The position numbers and the translations under genes are program-made. From the NCBI GenBank assembly GCA_947624925.1, contig CANQMG010000040.1, positions 1-13,824 of the forward strand: 13,824 nucleotides of DNA, in the 5' to 3' direction. Under the pieces are notes generated by a model that had not been told where the DNA came from, did no database searches, and was given only the letters and a program-made list of their open reading frames with translations. Source of the stretch: an uncultured Clostridia bacterium. Lineage in GTDB: Bacteria > Bacillota > Clostridia > TANB77 > CAG-508. This document shows, piece after piece, positions 1 to 7,191 of this stretch. How positions within the stretch are numbered: position 1 is the stretch's first letter; every line of letters starts with the position of its first letter.

Positions 1-460
1 AACCTTTACAAATAAGCAAGTTACAATCAGGTCTAATATCTACTTTATTCATTAATGTATAAATATAAGTAGATATACCCTTTTGAGCAACTTCTTCAGA
101 AATTACAATTGCTCTACAATGTGAAAGTTCTATTGTTTTATTAATATAAGTATTTAAAAGACTAATTCCAGAATCTATAGAAGAACAATCTATAGTGTTT
201 ACAATAAATGTTGAAGATTGTCCACTTGAGCCGCCTCCACCAGAGGAAGACTCAGAGCCTCCACTAGCCGAAATTGTAGCTATTTGCAAGCTAAGCTTAA
301 TACTCTCATAATCTCCTAAGTCAATTCCTAAAGCAACAACATATGCCAAATCATCAATACTATTATCTGTACTAGACTGGCAACCAGTTAATGTAAAAAG
401 AGCAAATAATAAAATTAAAAATATTGCTATAATTCTTAAATATTTATTCTTTACATTCAT
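1..460 (-). CDS. gerAC: Ger(x)C family spore germination lipoprotein, N-terminal part (3' end beyond left edge)
   Basis: This is the third gene of the germinant receptor operon; only the first 153 codons are in the window. It starts at ATG 460-458, two bases after the gerAB stop, with its ribosome site (AAGGAG, minus strand) inside the end of gerAB, so the two are translationally coupled. The protein opens with a lipoprotein signal: basic MNVKNK, a hydrophobic run, then lipobox LTGC with the lipidated Cys at residue 27. Next come the family landmarks YVVALGIDLGD near residues 40-52, a Gly/Ser-rich loop near 67-84, ISLLNTYINKTIELSHC, and ISEEVAQKG followed by NKVDIRPDCNLLICKG. These match the conserved first domain of Ger(x)C proteins, the lipid-anchored C subunit on the outer face of the spore inner membrane. 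Which of gerA, gerB or gerK is the closest paralogue cannot be told. Confidence 0.9.
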   Translation of the reverse strand, partial: MNVKNKYLRIIAIFLILLFALFTLTGCQSSTDNSIDDLAYVVALGIDLGDYESIKLSLQIATISASGGSESSSGGGGSSGQSSTFIVNTIDCSSIDSGISLLNTYINKTIELSHCRAIVISEEVAQKGISTYIYTLMNKVDIRPDCNLLICKG

Positions 461-462
461 AG

Positions 463-1572
463 CTATGATTCACTCCTTATATTTTTACTTTTTTGTTTTC
501 TTAGTTTTAAATTTGCTAATAATAAAATAAGAAAACTTAATCCAAATATTAAAATTAAATTAATATATTTATAAACTGAACTTTCTAGTAATTTAATTTC
601 TATTAAATTTCTTGGAAGTAATGCAACAGAGAAAATTAGAGCAGCAAAACAATATACCATTGGTTTAGTATCCTGAATATTTGTAATCTTTTTGAAAATA
701 TTAACAATAAAATGAAGTGCAATTCCTAGGTATGATAGAATTGTTATTATCCATATTAATAAGAAAAATGCATCAGCTCTTTGCATAAATTGTCCTAAAT
801 TTATTTGTCTACTTACTAAATATGTTGGCATATTTCCTTGTGTGGTTAAAACAAAAGGAAACATAAGTAGTAAAGAAACAACGCTAACAAGGAGTAAAAT
901 ACTAGTTATTATAACTGCAGAATATGCAACTTTATTAAAATCTTTCATATCTTTTAAAATTGGCATTAAAAAATATAAATATATTATATTTCCAAAAATA
1001 AAGATATTTGTACTTCCATATAAAAATGTTTCTTTAGCACCATATCCTAATAATGGAAAAAATCTTTCTATAACAAAATTACCAGTATTTCCTAAAAATA
1101 AAATAACAACTATTATAAGAATTAAAGGTACTATTATAGAATTACATTTTATAACAGATCTAGGATTTAATAAATTAACAAATACTATTGATATTAAAAA
1201 TATTAATAAAATATTATTAATTGGAACATCCTGAAAATATATTATTTTTAAGTTTTCAGCTAAATTTCTAAGTAAAGTAGACGATATAAACAACATATAA
1301 AGTAAAAAGATTATTCCAATTAGTTTTTGAAAAAAAGAACCAAAAACGTATTTAGATATATCTAATATATCTTTTCCTTGAAAATTTTTATATAATTTTA
1401 TAAGTAAACATATAAATATTAATCCTAAAATAGTTACATAAATAATATTTAAAGCACCTGAAGAACCAGTTTGCTCTAAAATAATTTTAGGGATATTTAG
1501 TAAAATGTGTGAAATTGTTACAATAAGTAAAATACATAATGCTTCAAAATATCCAATTTTATATGATCCCAT
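463..1572 (-). CDS. gerAB: GerAB/YndE family spore germination permease
   Basis: This is the B subunit of the GerA germinant receptor, an APC-superfamily-like integral membrane protein that binds the germinant in the spore inner membrane. The protein is almost wholly hydrophobic, with about ten predicted membrane segments, and opens with the family-typical GSYKIGYFEALCILL. The length (369 residues) is normal. The frame is open to ATG 1584, but AAAGGA (minus strand) abuts that ATG with no spacing. ATG 1572 (MGSYKIG) lies 12 bases from it and aligns better with the family N-terminus, so I prefer it, although the spacing is long. It lies between gerAA (gap of about 86 bases holding a hairpin) and gerAC (2-base gap). 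The gene is intact and the family assignment is firm; the germinant cannot be predicted. Confidence 0.9.
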   Translation of the reverse strand: MGSYKIGYFEALCILLIVTISHILLNIPKIILEQTGSSGALNIIYVTILGLIFICLLIKLYKNFQGKDILDISKYVFGSFFQKLIGIIFLLYMLFISSTLLRNLAENLKIIYFQDVPINNILLIFLISIVFVNLLNPRSVIKCNSIIVPLILIIVVILFLGNTGNFVIERFFPLLGYGAKETFLYGSTNIFIFGNIIYLYFLMPILKDMKDFNKVAYSAVIITSILLLVSVVSLLLMFPFVLTTQGNMPTYLVSRQINLGQFMQRADAFFLLIWIITILSYLGIALHFIVNIFKKITNIQDTKPMVYCFAALIFSVALLPRNLIEIKLLESSVYKYINLILIFGLSFLILLLANLKLRKQKSKNIRSES

Positions 1573-1606
1573 ATTTATTACCATTCCTTTCTAAGGCATA
1601 AAGCTA

Positions 1607-1633
1607 GTTGTAAAAGAATTAAATTTTTACAAC
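1607..1633 (-). promoter_or_regulatory. gerAA-gerAB intergenic hairpin
   Basis: GTTGTAAAA (1607-1615) and TTTTACAAC (1625-1633) are perfect inverted arms around a 9-base loop. They sit between the gerAA stop and the gerAB ribosome site. No T-tract follows on the minus strand, so this is unlikely to be a strong terminator. An RNA processing or stability element that tunes A:B subunit ratios is a possible role (inference). Confidence 0.4.
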
Positions 1634-1658
1634 GACAAAATATAATTTTTTTCCAACC

Positions 1659-3383
1659 TTATTTTCCTCCTTGTTTCCATGTCATACTAATATTTCCTTC
1701 TTTTTTCACTCTATTTGTGTTTAGTTCATCGATTCTTTTTTCTCTTTTCCATATAGGATGTACGAAATAGCCTTCATTATTTATTTTAGTTAAAGGTACA
1801 TATGGAGCCAAATATGAAACACCAAATGATTTATAATTACATATTAAGGCAAGGCATATAAATAAACCAAGAGAAATTCCTAAAAATCCTGATACAGCTC
1901 CTAAAATTATAAACACAAATCTCGCTAAACGAAGCTGAAATTCCAAAGAAAAGTTTGGAATTGCAAATGAGGCAAGTCCCGTAATTGCAACAATAATTAT
2001 AGATATAGGGCTTACTATACTTGCACTTACTGCTGCATCTCCTAATACTAATGCTCCAACTATACCCATTGTTGAGCCAATAGGGGAGGGAACTCTAATT
2101 CCAGCCTCTCTAATAAGCTCAAATGAAATTTCCATTAGTAAAATTTCAAATACAACAGAAAATGGTACAGAAGTTCTTGCAGCTACAATAGAAAACAATA
2201 ATTCTGTTGGAATTAATTCTTCGTGGAAACTTGTTATAGCAACATATAAACCAGGAAGTAATAGGGTAATTAATACAGCTAATGCTCTTACAATCTTTAA
2301 TAAATTTGAAAATTTATAATTTATATTCCTATCCTCAGAAGAAGTTAATAAATCAATAACTGTACAAGGTAAAACTAAACAAGTTGGACTTCCATTTACT
2401 AAAATTACTATACGACCTTCTAACAAAAAGGTTGCTGCGTTATCAGGCCTTTCAGTAGCTATTGTTTCTGGTATACTTGATTTATCATTATCTTTTATTA
2501 ATTGTTCTAGCTGTCCAGAAGAAACAATGTAATCAATATTTAAATTATTAATTCTATATTTTACTTCAGATACCAGACCTTCATTAGCAATATCCTTTAT
2601 ATAGCATATTGCACATTTAGTTTTACTAACAACTCCAACAGTTGTAGATTCTATAACTAAATTTTCATTATTAACTAATCTTCTAAGCATTGTTCTATTT
2701 GTTCCTAGAGATTCAACAAAACCTTCCTGTGACCCTCTTATAACAACTTCATTAATTGGCGGCTGAATAGATCTTTTTTCAAAACCTTTTAAATCAGACA
2801 CAAAGCAAATAGGTAATGTATCAACAAATAATGCACATTCTCCTGCATTTACATTATCTATTACTTCTTCAAAGTTTTTAACTTTTTTAATATCATTTTG
2901 AGGAATTAAAGAAGAATATATATATTCTGATAAATCAAACTTATCTACTTTTTTTACATTAATTGAATTATCTTTACTATTAGTGCTAACAACTTCCTCA
3001 GATTTATCAAAGGTATTTGCTCTATTTCTTAACATTAAAGGGTGAAGTATAAATCTGTTTATAGATTTTGTATCACTCATTCCATCTATATATAAAATAA
3101 AAGCATTATAACTTTTACCTCTTGCAATTACATTAAATTTTCTAATTTTAATATCACTATTTATTAAACTGTTATATTTTACATTTAAATATTCTAAATT
3201 AACTGAAACACTTGGATATATTTCTTGCTTAATATTTTCTAAGGGCTTTAACTCATCATTATTATCTGTATTATTAGTTTCGGGTTGATTATTAGGCAGT
3301 GAAAAATTATATTTAGTTTTAGGTGTATATTTGAAAATATTTACTATAGAATTAAATAAGGAATTATTATTTGAATTAAACAT
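1659..3383 (-). CDS. gerAA: GerA family spore germination receptor subunit A
   Basis: This is the A subunit of the germinant receptor, a membrane protein with a large soluble N-terminal domain. Residues 1-60 are an Asn-rich, low-complexity extension (SNNNS, NNTDNND). The soluble GerA domain follows, with FILYIDGMSD near 95-104 and the hallmark VVIRGSQEGFVESLGTNR at 213-230. After LEGRIVILVNGSP (321-333) comes the membrane region, about 360-516. It includes the conserved RVPSPIGSTMGIVGALVLGD at 430-449, AAVSASIVSP, and a final hydrophobic pair before a charged tail. At 574 residues it is somewhat longer than Bacillus GerAA (roughly 480 residues), mostly because of the N-terminal extension. Start ATG 3383 has GGAGG four bases upstream. 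It is first in the gerAA-gerAB-gerAC order. The family is certain; the germinant is unknown. Confidence 0.95.
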   Translation of the reverse strand: MFNSNNNSLFNSIVNIFKYTPKTKYNFSLPNNQPETNNTDNNDELKPLENIKQEIYPSVSVNLEYLNVKYNSLINSDIKIRKFNVIARGKSYNAFILYIDGMSDTKSINRFILHPLMLRNRANTFDKSEEVVSTNSKDNSINVKKVDKFDLSEYIYSSLIPQNDIKKVKNFEEVIDNVNAGECALFVDTLPICFVSDLKGFEKRSIQPPINEVVIRGSQEGFVESLGTNRTMLRRLVNNENLVIESTTVGVVSKTKCAICYIKDIANEGLVSEVKYRINNLNIDYIVSSGQLEQLIKDNDKSSIPETIATERPDNAATFLLEGRIVILVNGSPTCLVLPCTVIDLLTSSEDRNINYKFSNLLKIVRALAVLITLLLPGLYVAITSFHEELIPTELLFSIVAARTSVPFSVVFEILLMEISFELIREAGIRVPSPIGSTMGIVGALVLGDAAVSASIVSPISIIIVAITGLASFAIPNFSLEFQLRLARFVFIILGAVSGFLGISLGLFICLALICNYKSFGVSYLAPYVPLTKINNEGYFVHPIWKREKRIDELNTNRVKKEGNISMTWKQGGK

Positions 3384-3388
3384 AAAAC

Positions 3389-3432
3389 CTCCAATTTTAG
3401 TTATTTTATTGTAGTATTAACCAAAATTGGAG
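3389..3432 (-). promoter_or_regulatory. Inverted repeat sequestering the gerAA ribosome site
   Basis: Read on the minus strand, CTCCAATTTTGGTTA (3432-3418) pairs with TAACTAAAATTGGAG (3403-3389) over 15 pairs, 14 Watson-Crick and one G-U, around a 14-base loop. The right arm contains most of the gerAA Shine-Dalgarno GGAGG (3392-3388). A transcript arriving from upstream would therefore hide the ribosome site. The left arm overlaps the spacer of the sigma-G-like promoter, so a transcript starting there would lack it. Only four T residues follow the stem, so it is a weak terminator at best. Confidence 0.6.
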
Positions 3433-3440
3433 ATTTATGT
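3412..3440 (-). promoter_or_regulatory. Probable forespore sigma-G-type promoter of the gerA operon
   Basis: Minus strand: -35-like ACATA (3440-3436), a 17-base spacer, then -10-like AATACTA (3418-3412). This resembles the sigma-G pattern (G-H-A-T-R, about 17-18 bases, C-A-T-N-H-T-A) with one mismatch in each box. Known gerA operons are sigma-G regulated in the forespore, which supports the call. The predicted start is near 3405, giving a leader of about 20 bases before ATG 3383. Confidence 0.5.
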
Positions 3441-3475
3441 ATAAGAAAATAAAACAATATAAATTATTTTCTTAT
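3441..3475 (-). terminator. AT-only inverted repeat at the end of the sortase gene
   Basis: ATAAGAAAATAA (3441-3452) and TTATTTTCTTAT (3464-3475) are perfect 12-base inverted arms with an 11-base loop. They overlap the last codons and stop of the minus-strand sortase. There is no following T-tract and almost no G-C pairs, so it may only be a 3'-end stability element or a weak terminator. Confidence 0.35.
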
Positions 3476-4345
3476 TTCTCTTTTTATTAATCTAGCATGT
3501 AAAACAATTCTACCAGATCCTGCTGCATCACTACAAGTAGAAAGTGTAAGAATTTTATCATCAGCAGATAAATCTACATTAAAATCATAAATACTTCTAG
3601 ATTTAATTGTGTTTAAAAAGTTTTGATATTCTGAATCATTAGCAAAATATGTTGTAATATAATATGATTCAGCTTTTATTTTATATACAGAAAAAACTTG
3701 CCACATTGTGTTTTCTATTGGTGTAGATAATTTAATAATATGATTAGATTTATTGGTATACCATGATTTATTCAAAACATTTACTAAACTTGCAAACATT
3801 GTTTTATTTAATCTACTATGACCATATATAATAGTATTTCTATCAAATGATTTCATATTATTTCTATAATCTGCAAAAATCCATCCTGCTTGATTAGATT
3901 TTCCATTAAATGCTGTTACAAGATAGTCTGAATTATTATTTGTTTGAACAACAGGATAATTAATATTTGTATTATTAACTTGTATCCAAGCTACTGTATC
4001 TGGATTTCTCTTTAATAAAGAAGAAAAGTCAACACTTATTAATGGCATTTTAATAAAGTCCCAATAGTCATTAGAAGTATTAGCAGGTGGATTAACTAAT
4101 TCAATTTCATCATTTTCTTCAACTTCTGTTATGCTTGTACTTTGTAAAATCTCGTCAGCAATCTGAGTAGAAACTTTATTTTCATAAAACCAGTATATTA
4201 TAAGTATAATAGCAACAATAAAAATAATTGCTGAAAAATAGAACACAATAGATGCAGTTCTTTTTTTTCCTTTTTTATTTTTATCGTGTTTAGAATTGTC
4301 ATTTTTTGAAGTATTTTTTAATTGTTTGCCATCATGTTTACTCAA
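3464..4345 (-). CDS. Class B sortase (membrane-anchored transpeptidase)
   Basis: This is a cysteine transpeptidase that cleaves C-terminal sorting signals and links surface proteins to the cell wall. From the TTG start (293 residues) there is a Lys/Asn-rich cytoplasmic tail, one membrane segment at about 32-53, a linker, and a sortase core opening with LLKRNPDTVAWIQVNNTNINYPVV. The catalytic residues are visible: His176 in IIYGHSR, Cys271 in LTLSTCSD and Arg279 in GSGRIVLHARL. The DTVAWIQV...INYPVVQ entry and the length fit class B. The frame is open to ATG 4360, but that triplet overlaps the ribosome site GGAGGTG and lies at the predicted transcription start. TTG 4345, eight bases after GGAGG, is the better start. 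It is divergent from a SPKTGD wall protein, its likely substrate. Confidence 0.88.
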   Translation of the reverse strand: MSKHDGKQLKNTSKNDNSKHDKNKKGKKRTASIVFYFSAIIFIVAIILIIYWFYENKVSTQIADEILQSTSITEVEENDEIELVNPPANTSNDYWDFIKMPLISVDFSSLLKRNPDTVAWIQVNNTNINYPVVQTNNNSDYLVTAFNGKSNQAGWIFADYRNNMKSFDRNTIIYGHSRLNKTMFASLVNVLNKSWYTNKSNHIIKLSTPIENTMWQVFSVYKIKAESYYITTYFANDSEYQNFLNTIKSRSIYDFNVDLSADDKILTLSTCSDAAGSGRIVLHARLIKREIRK

Positions 4346-4366
4346 AATAAACACCTCCATTTTCGA

Positions 4367-4395
4367 ATTATAACATTAAATAAATTATATGTAAA
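4367..4395 (-). promoter_or_regulatory. Sigma-A promoter of the class B sortase
   Basis: Minus strand: TTTACA (4395-4390), a 17-base spacer, then TATAAT (4372-4367) preceded by TGT, an extended -10. It is a near-consensus vegetative promoter. The predicted start near 4360 gives a leader of about 15 bases that carries GGAGGTG, which supports the TTG 4345 start over ATG 4360. Confidence 0.8.
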
Positions 4396-4476
4396 TACAA
4401 AAAAAATATAATAATTTTTATTAAAATGTATAATAAAATAAAAAAAGAAAAAAATATAAAAAAAGAGACAAAACTA

Positions 4477-4505
4477 TTTACAAAAATGAAATAATGATAT
4501 ACAAT
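4477..4505 (+). promoter_or_regulatory. Sigma-A promoter of the SPKTGD surface protein
   Basis: TTTACA (4477-4482), exactly 17 bases, then TACAAT (4500-4505). The predicted start near 4512 gives a leader of about 47 bases before ATG 4559. It is arranged back to back with the sortase promoter. The roughly 80 bases between the two are nearly pure A/T with long A-runs, which could act as UP elements. Confidence 0.7.
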
Positions 4506-4558
4506 GCAGTAAATAACAAAATTATTTTGTTAAATTTTTTATGCAAAGGAGAAAAAAT

Positions 4559-6112
4559 ATGAAAAAAAGTTTAAAAATCTTGTTAGGAGTAATGTTAGTT
4601 CTAGCAAGTATGGCAATTTTATTTACGCGTGTTAACGCAGAAGAAAGCAAACCTACAATTGAAATGACAGTTGATGGATCTTTTTATGTAGGAATATCAA
4701 AAGAATTTACTATTTCAACTACAAGACCAGAAAACTATAATGGTGGTAAAGTTTATGGTACAGGTGGAGTAGAAGATGAATCAGTTTTAGATAAATTTGA
4801 AGTCTTAGACTACACAGGATGGAAAAATTTAAAAGGTGAAACATTAGGAAATTCAGATGAGGGTTTTGATTTAACAACAGGATCATTAAAATTCAGAGCA
4901 ACTTTCAATAAAGCTGGTGAATACAATGTAAAATATGTATTAAAAGAAGTTGGAACAGACAATGTTGTCGCAGAGAATTCAATTGTACTTAAAGTAGAAG
5001 AACCTTCAATTAATATGACAGTTGATGGAAATTTCTATGTTGGTAAATCACAAAATTTCTCAATTTCAACAGTTAAACCAGAAGGATACCCAGAGACTAA
5101 AGTTCTTGGTATTGGCTCAATAACAGATGAAAGTGGAAATGATGCAACATCTGCATTAGATGCATTGCAATATAAAGAAGTAAATGGAGAAGATGCAGGC
5201 AAATGGAAAGATGTACCAGAAGGATATTTTGGAGTTTCAGAAGGATTCCCTTTAGCAAATGCAACATCTGAATTTAGAGCAACATTTAAAAAAGCTGGAA
5301 CATATACTGTAAAATATGCTGTAAAAAAAGCTGAAGATACCGGTGTTACAGTTGCAGAAAATTCATTAAAAATAAATGTATATGAAGATACTTTAGATAG
5401 TCATTTAACTAATGAAACAGGAAGTGTTAGTGTTAAAGCATCTAGCGATGAAATAATTAGTAAAGAAGTATTAAATGAATTAAAAAACGGTGAACCAAAA
5501 GACGTAGAAATCGTTGTTAATGATGGAGAATATATTATTAGTTTCAATACAGCTAATATAACAGAAGATTTTACAAATGATTTAAGCTTAAATATTGATG
5601 TAACAGAAACAGAACCATTTGAAAGTGATATTTGGACTAATAAAGAAAATACAGATTATTTATTTGTAGATATAGAATATTCTGGTAATCTTCCTAAAGG
5701 AACAATAATATCAATAAATGCTAAAGAAGACTGGGAACCTGGAGATAAAGTATATTTATACTATTACAATGAAACAACTAAAAAAGCTGAATTAGTTGCA
5801 AAAGATTTATATGTTTCTGCTAATGGAGGAAGAATTAAATTACCTTTAGATCATGCATCAACATATTTCTTATCAAAAACTGAGTTACCTGATGAATATG
5901 TAAGTAATAATCAACAACAAGGAAATAATCAAGCAACAGATGAAGGAAATAATGTTGTAGGTGGAGTAGTAGAAAATAATGTTACAAATAATACTACAGC
6001 TGAAAGCCCTAAAACAGGTGATGTAACAATAGTAATTGCAACTGCATTATTAATAATTGCAATAGTAGGATTTGTATATGCTGCAAGACAAAAAAAATTA
6101 TTAGATAAATAA
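4559..6112 (+). CDS. Secreted sortase-anchored surface protein with tandem N-terminal repeats
   Basis: This is a wall-anchored protein of unknown binding function, 517 residues. A signal peptide (MKKSLKILLG..., hydrophobic to about 23, probable cleavage after VNA at 27) is followed by two related modules. Module 1 spans about 33-147 and module 2 about 149-275. Each starts with (I/M)xMTVDGxFYVGxSxxFxIST and ends with FRATFxKAGxYxVKY...VAENS, an Ig-like beta-sandwich pattern. A third region (280-440) has no recognised family. A Gln/Asn/Thr-rich linker leads to sorting signal SPKTGD (483-488), a membrane segment (about 489-508) and a basic tail RQKKLLDK. The frame opens at ATG 4541, but AAAGGAG (4545-4551) sits seven bases before ATG 4559, which I take as the start. 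The neighbouring divergent sortase is the likely anchoring enzyme. Confidence 0.85.
   Translation: MKKSLKILLGVMLVLASMAILFTRVNAEESKPTIEMTVDGSFYVGISKEFTISTTRPENYNGGKVYGTGGVEDESVLDKFEVLDYTGWKNLKGETLGNSDEGFDLTTGSLKFRATFNKAGEYNVKYVLKEVGTDNVVAENSIVLKVEEPSINMTVDGNFYVGKSQNFSISTVKPEGYPETKVLGIGSITDESGNDATSALDALQYKEVNGEDAGKWKDVPEGYFGVSEGFPLANATSEFRATFKKAGTYTVKYAVKKAEDTGVTVAENSLKINVYEDTLDSHLTNETGSVSVKASSDEIISKEVLNELKNGEPKDVEIVVNDGEYIISFNTANITEDFTNDLSLNIDVTETEPFESDIWTNKENTDYLFVDIEYSGNLPKGTIISINAKEDWEPGDKVYLYYYNETTKKAELVAKDLYVSANGGRIKLPLDHASTYFLSKTELPDEYVSNNQQQGNNQATDEGNNVVGGVVENNVTNNTTAESPKTGDVTIVIATALLIIAIVGFVYAARQKKLLDK
4655..5386 (+). repeat. Two diverged tandem modules within the surface protein gene
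   Basis: The segments about 4655-4999 and 5003-5386 encode homologous modules. They share the DNA word GACAGTTGATGGA near the start of each and the protein patterns TVDG-FYVG and AENS. The second copy is longer by about ten codons, with an insertion around DESGNDATSALDALQ. This looks like an old internal duplication rather than a recent exact repeat. Confidence 0.75.
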
Positions 6113-6140
6113 TAATTAAATTTTATAAAAGTTTAAAATT

Positions 6141-6185
6141 GGTATAGGGTATTTCAAGAATTAAAACTTGAAATACCCAAATACC
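6141..6185 (+). terminator. Long hairpin after the surface protein gene
   Basis: GGTAT-A-GGGTATTTCAAG (6141-6158) pairs with CTTGAAATACCC-AA-ATACC (6167-6185). That is a 12-bp perfect stem plus 5 more pairs across a small internal bulge, with an 8-base loop. It begins 28 bases after the TAA of the surface protein gene. No T-run follows, so efficient intrinsic termination is uncertain. It may protect the 3' end or terminate with help. Confidence 0.55.
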
Positions 6186-6331
6186 ATAAAATTTATATTT
6201 AAATTCTAAATTATTTTAAATTAAAATTTTATTCTATAGATTTAATTCTTATAAATTAATTCTATTAAAAAATTTCAAATTAAATTATTTAAATTTTATT
6301 GAAATAAAATCTAAATTCAATGGTTTGCAAT
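6186..6331. other. AT desert between the two surface loci
   Basis: The stretch is almost pure A/T with recurring AAATTT, TTTAAATT and AATTAAAT words. The phrase AAATTTTATT occurs twice (near 6225 and 6291). I find no ORF, no convincing sigma-A promoter and no RNA gene in it. The promoter for the downstream sortase-adhesin unit should lie here or in the adjacent island, but I cannot place it. Confidence 0.5.
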
Positions 6332-6338
6332 ATGAACT

Positions 6339-6365
6339 GTAGATGCAATTTTTGCGATTTGCTAC
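6339..6365 (+). promoter_or_regulatory. Leader hairpin upstream of the second sortase
   Basis: GTAG-ATGCAA (6339-6348) can pair with TTGC-G-AT-TTG-CTAC (6352-6365), with a bulged G and a TTG bulge. It lies about 30 bases before a perfect AAAGGAGGTGAT (6391-6402). The island 6321-6400 is far richer in mixed sequence than its surroundings. It may be a 5' leader structure of the sortase-adhesin transcript; no known riboswitch is recognised. Confidence 0.35.
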
Positions 6366-6407
6366 TACTTCAAATAACAAGCCCTACATAAAAGGAGGTG
6401 ATTATAA

Positions 6408-7151
6408 ATTCATAAAAATAAAATAATTTCATATTCAAAAAAAATGCTAAAAATAGTAATATTTCTTATATTTTTAGTAATATTTCTCATTTCTACTTTT
6501 TTGATTGGCAAAAATATATCAGATTATGAAATAAATGCAAAAGAAATAAAAAAACTTTATGGAAAAGTAATACAAGAAACAGAGGATAAAAATAAAATAT
6601 TTATTAATTGGCAAGAATTAAATTCAATAAACTCCAATATCATTGGATGGATTCAAATCAAAAATACAAATATTAATTATCCAATTTTAAAGGATAAAAA
6701 TCTATTTTATTTAAATCATACATATAAACAAACTTATAATAATCATGGAGCAATTTTTACAACAAACTTAAATCCTTTTGAAGATAAAGAAACTATTATA
6801 TATGGTCACAATATGAAAGATGGAACAATGTTTTCAGAATTAAGTAAGTATTTAGATTCAAGTTTTTTTCAAGAGCATAATACATTTAAAATATATACAA
6901 CTACTCAGAATTATGAGTGTACAATCTTTAGTGCATATTCTATTGGAATAGAAGATGAAGAAAAAAATATAAAAGGATTAGATTTTCAAAATAAAATTGA
7001 ATATTATAAAAAATCAAGTAATTTTTACATAAAAGATATAGGTAAAATAGAAAAGATAGTAAAATTATCTACATGTTCGTATTTAAATAATAGAAAAAAT
7101 CCTACAAACCAAAGATATTATATAATTGCAAAATTAGTAAATGTTAAATAA
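6408..7151 (+). CDS. Second class B sortase, adhesin-linked; possible AUU start at 6408 (first ATG at 6444)
   Basis: This transpeptidase is predicted to anchor the large adhesin encoded immediately downstream. From ATG 6444 it has 235 residues: a membrane anchor at about 3-22, class B core entry INSNIIGWIQIKNTNINYPIL (62-82), catalytic His122 in IIYGHNM, Cys211 in KLSTCSY and Arg224 in NQRYYIIAKL. ATG 6444 has no ribosome site. An excellent AAAGGAGGTGAT at 6391-6402 points to the in-frame ATT at 6408 (9 bases after GGAGG), behind an in-frame stop at 6405. That start adds 12 mostly polar and basic residues (HKNKIISYSKK), the usual topogenic tail before a sortase membrane anchor. The alternatives are initiation at ATG 6444, or an original ATG mutated to ATT. 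The gene end overlaps the open frame of the adhesin, although the adhesin start I prefer is 40 bases further on. Confidence 0.82.
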   Translation: MHKNKIISYSKKMLKIVIFLIFLVIFLISTFLIGKNISDYEINAKEIKKLYGKVIQETEDKNKIFINWQELNSINSNIIGWIQIKNTNINYPILKDKNLFYLNHTYKQTYNNHGAIFTTNLNPFEDKETIIYGHNMKDGTMFSELSKYLDSSFFQEHNTFKIYTTTQNYECTIFSAYSIGIEDEEKNIKGLDFQNKIEYYKKSSNFYIKDIGKIEKIVKLSTCSYLNNRKNPTNQRYYIIAKLVNVK

Positions 7152-7191
7152 AGTAGTAACAAAACATTATATAAAAAGGAGAAATGACAAA

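Noticed and set aside
842..1234. 130-codon plus-strand frame
   Set aside because: It lies entirely antisense within gerAB, is rich in Lys/Ile/Thr as expected for the reverse of a hydrophobic AT-rich gene, and has no ribosome site.
4346..4360. ATG 4360 as the start of the first sortase
   Set aside because: It overlaps the GGAGGTG ribosome site and lies at the predicted transcription start; TTG 4345 fits both signals.
6186..6443. Riboswitch or T-box in the sortase-adhesin leader
   Set aside because: No T-box core, no known riboswitch motif and no terminator/antiterminator pair could be recognised; only a single bulged hairpin.
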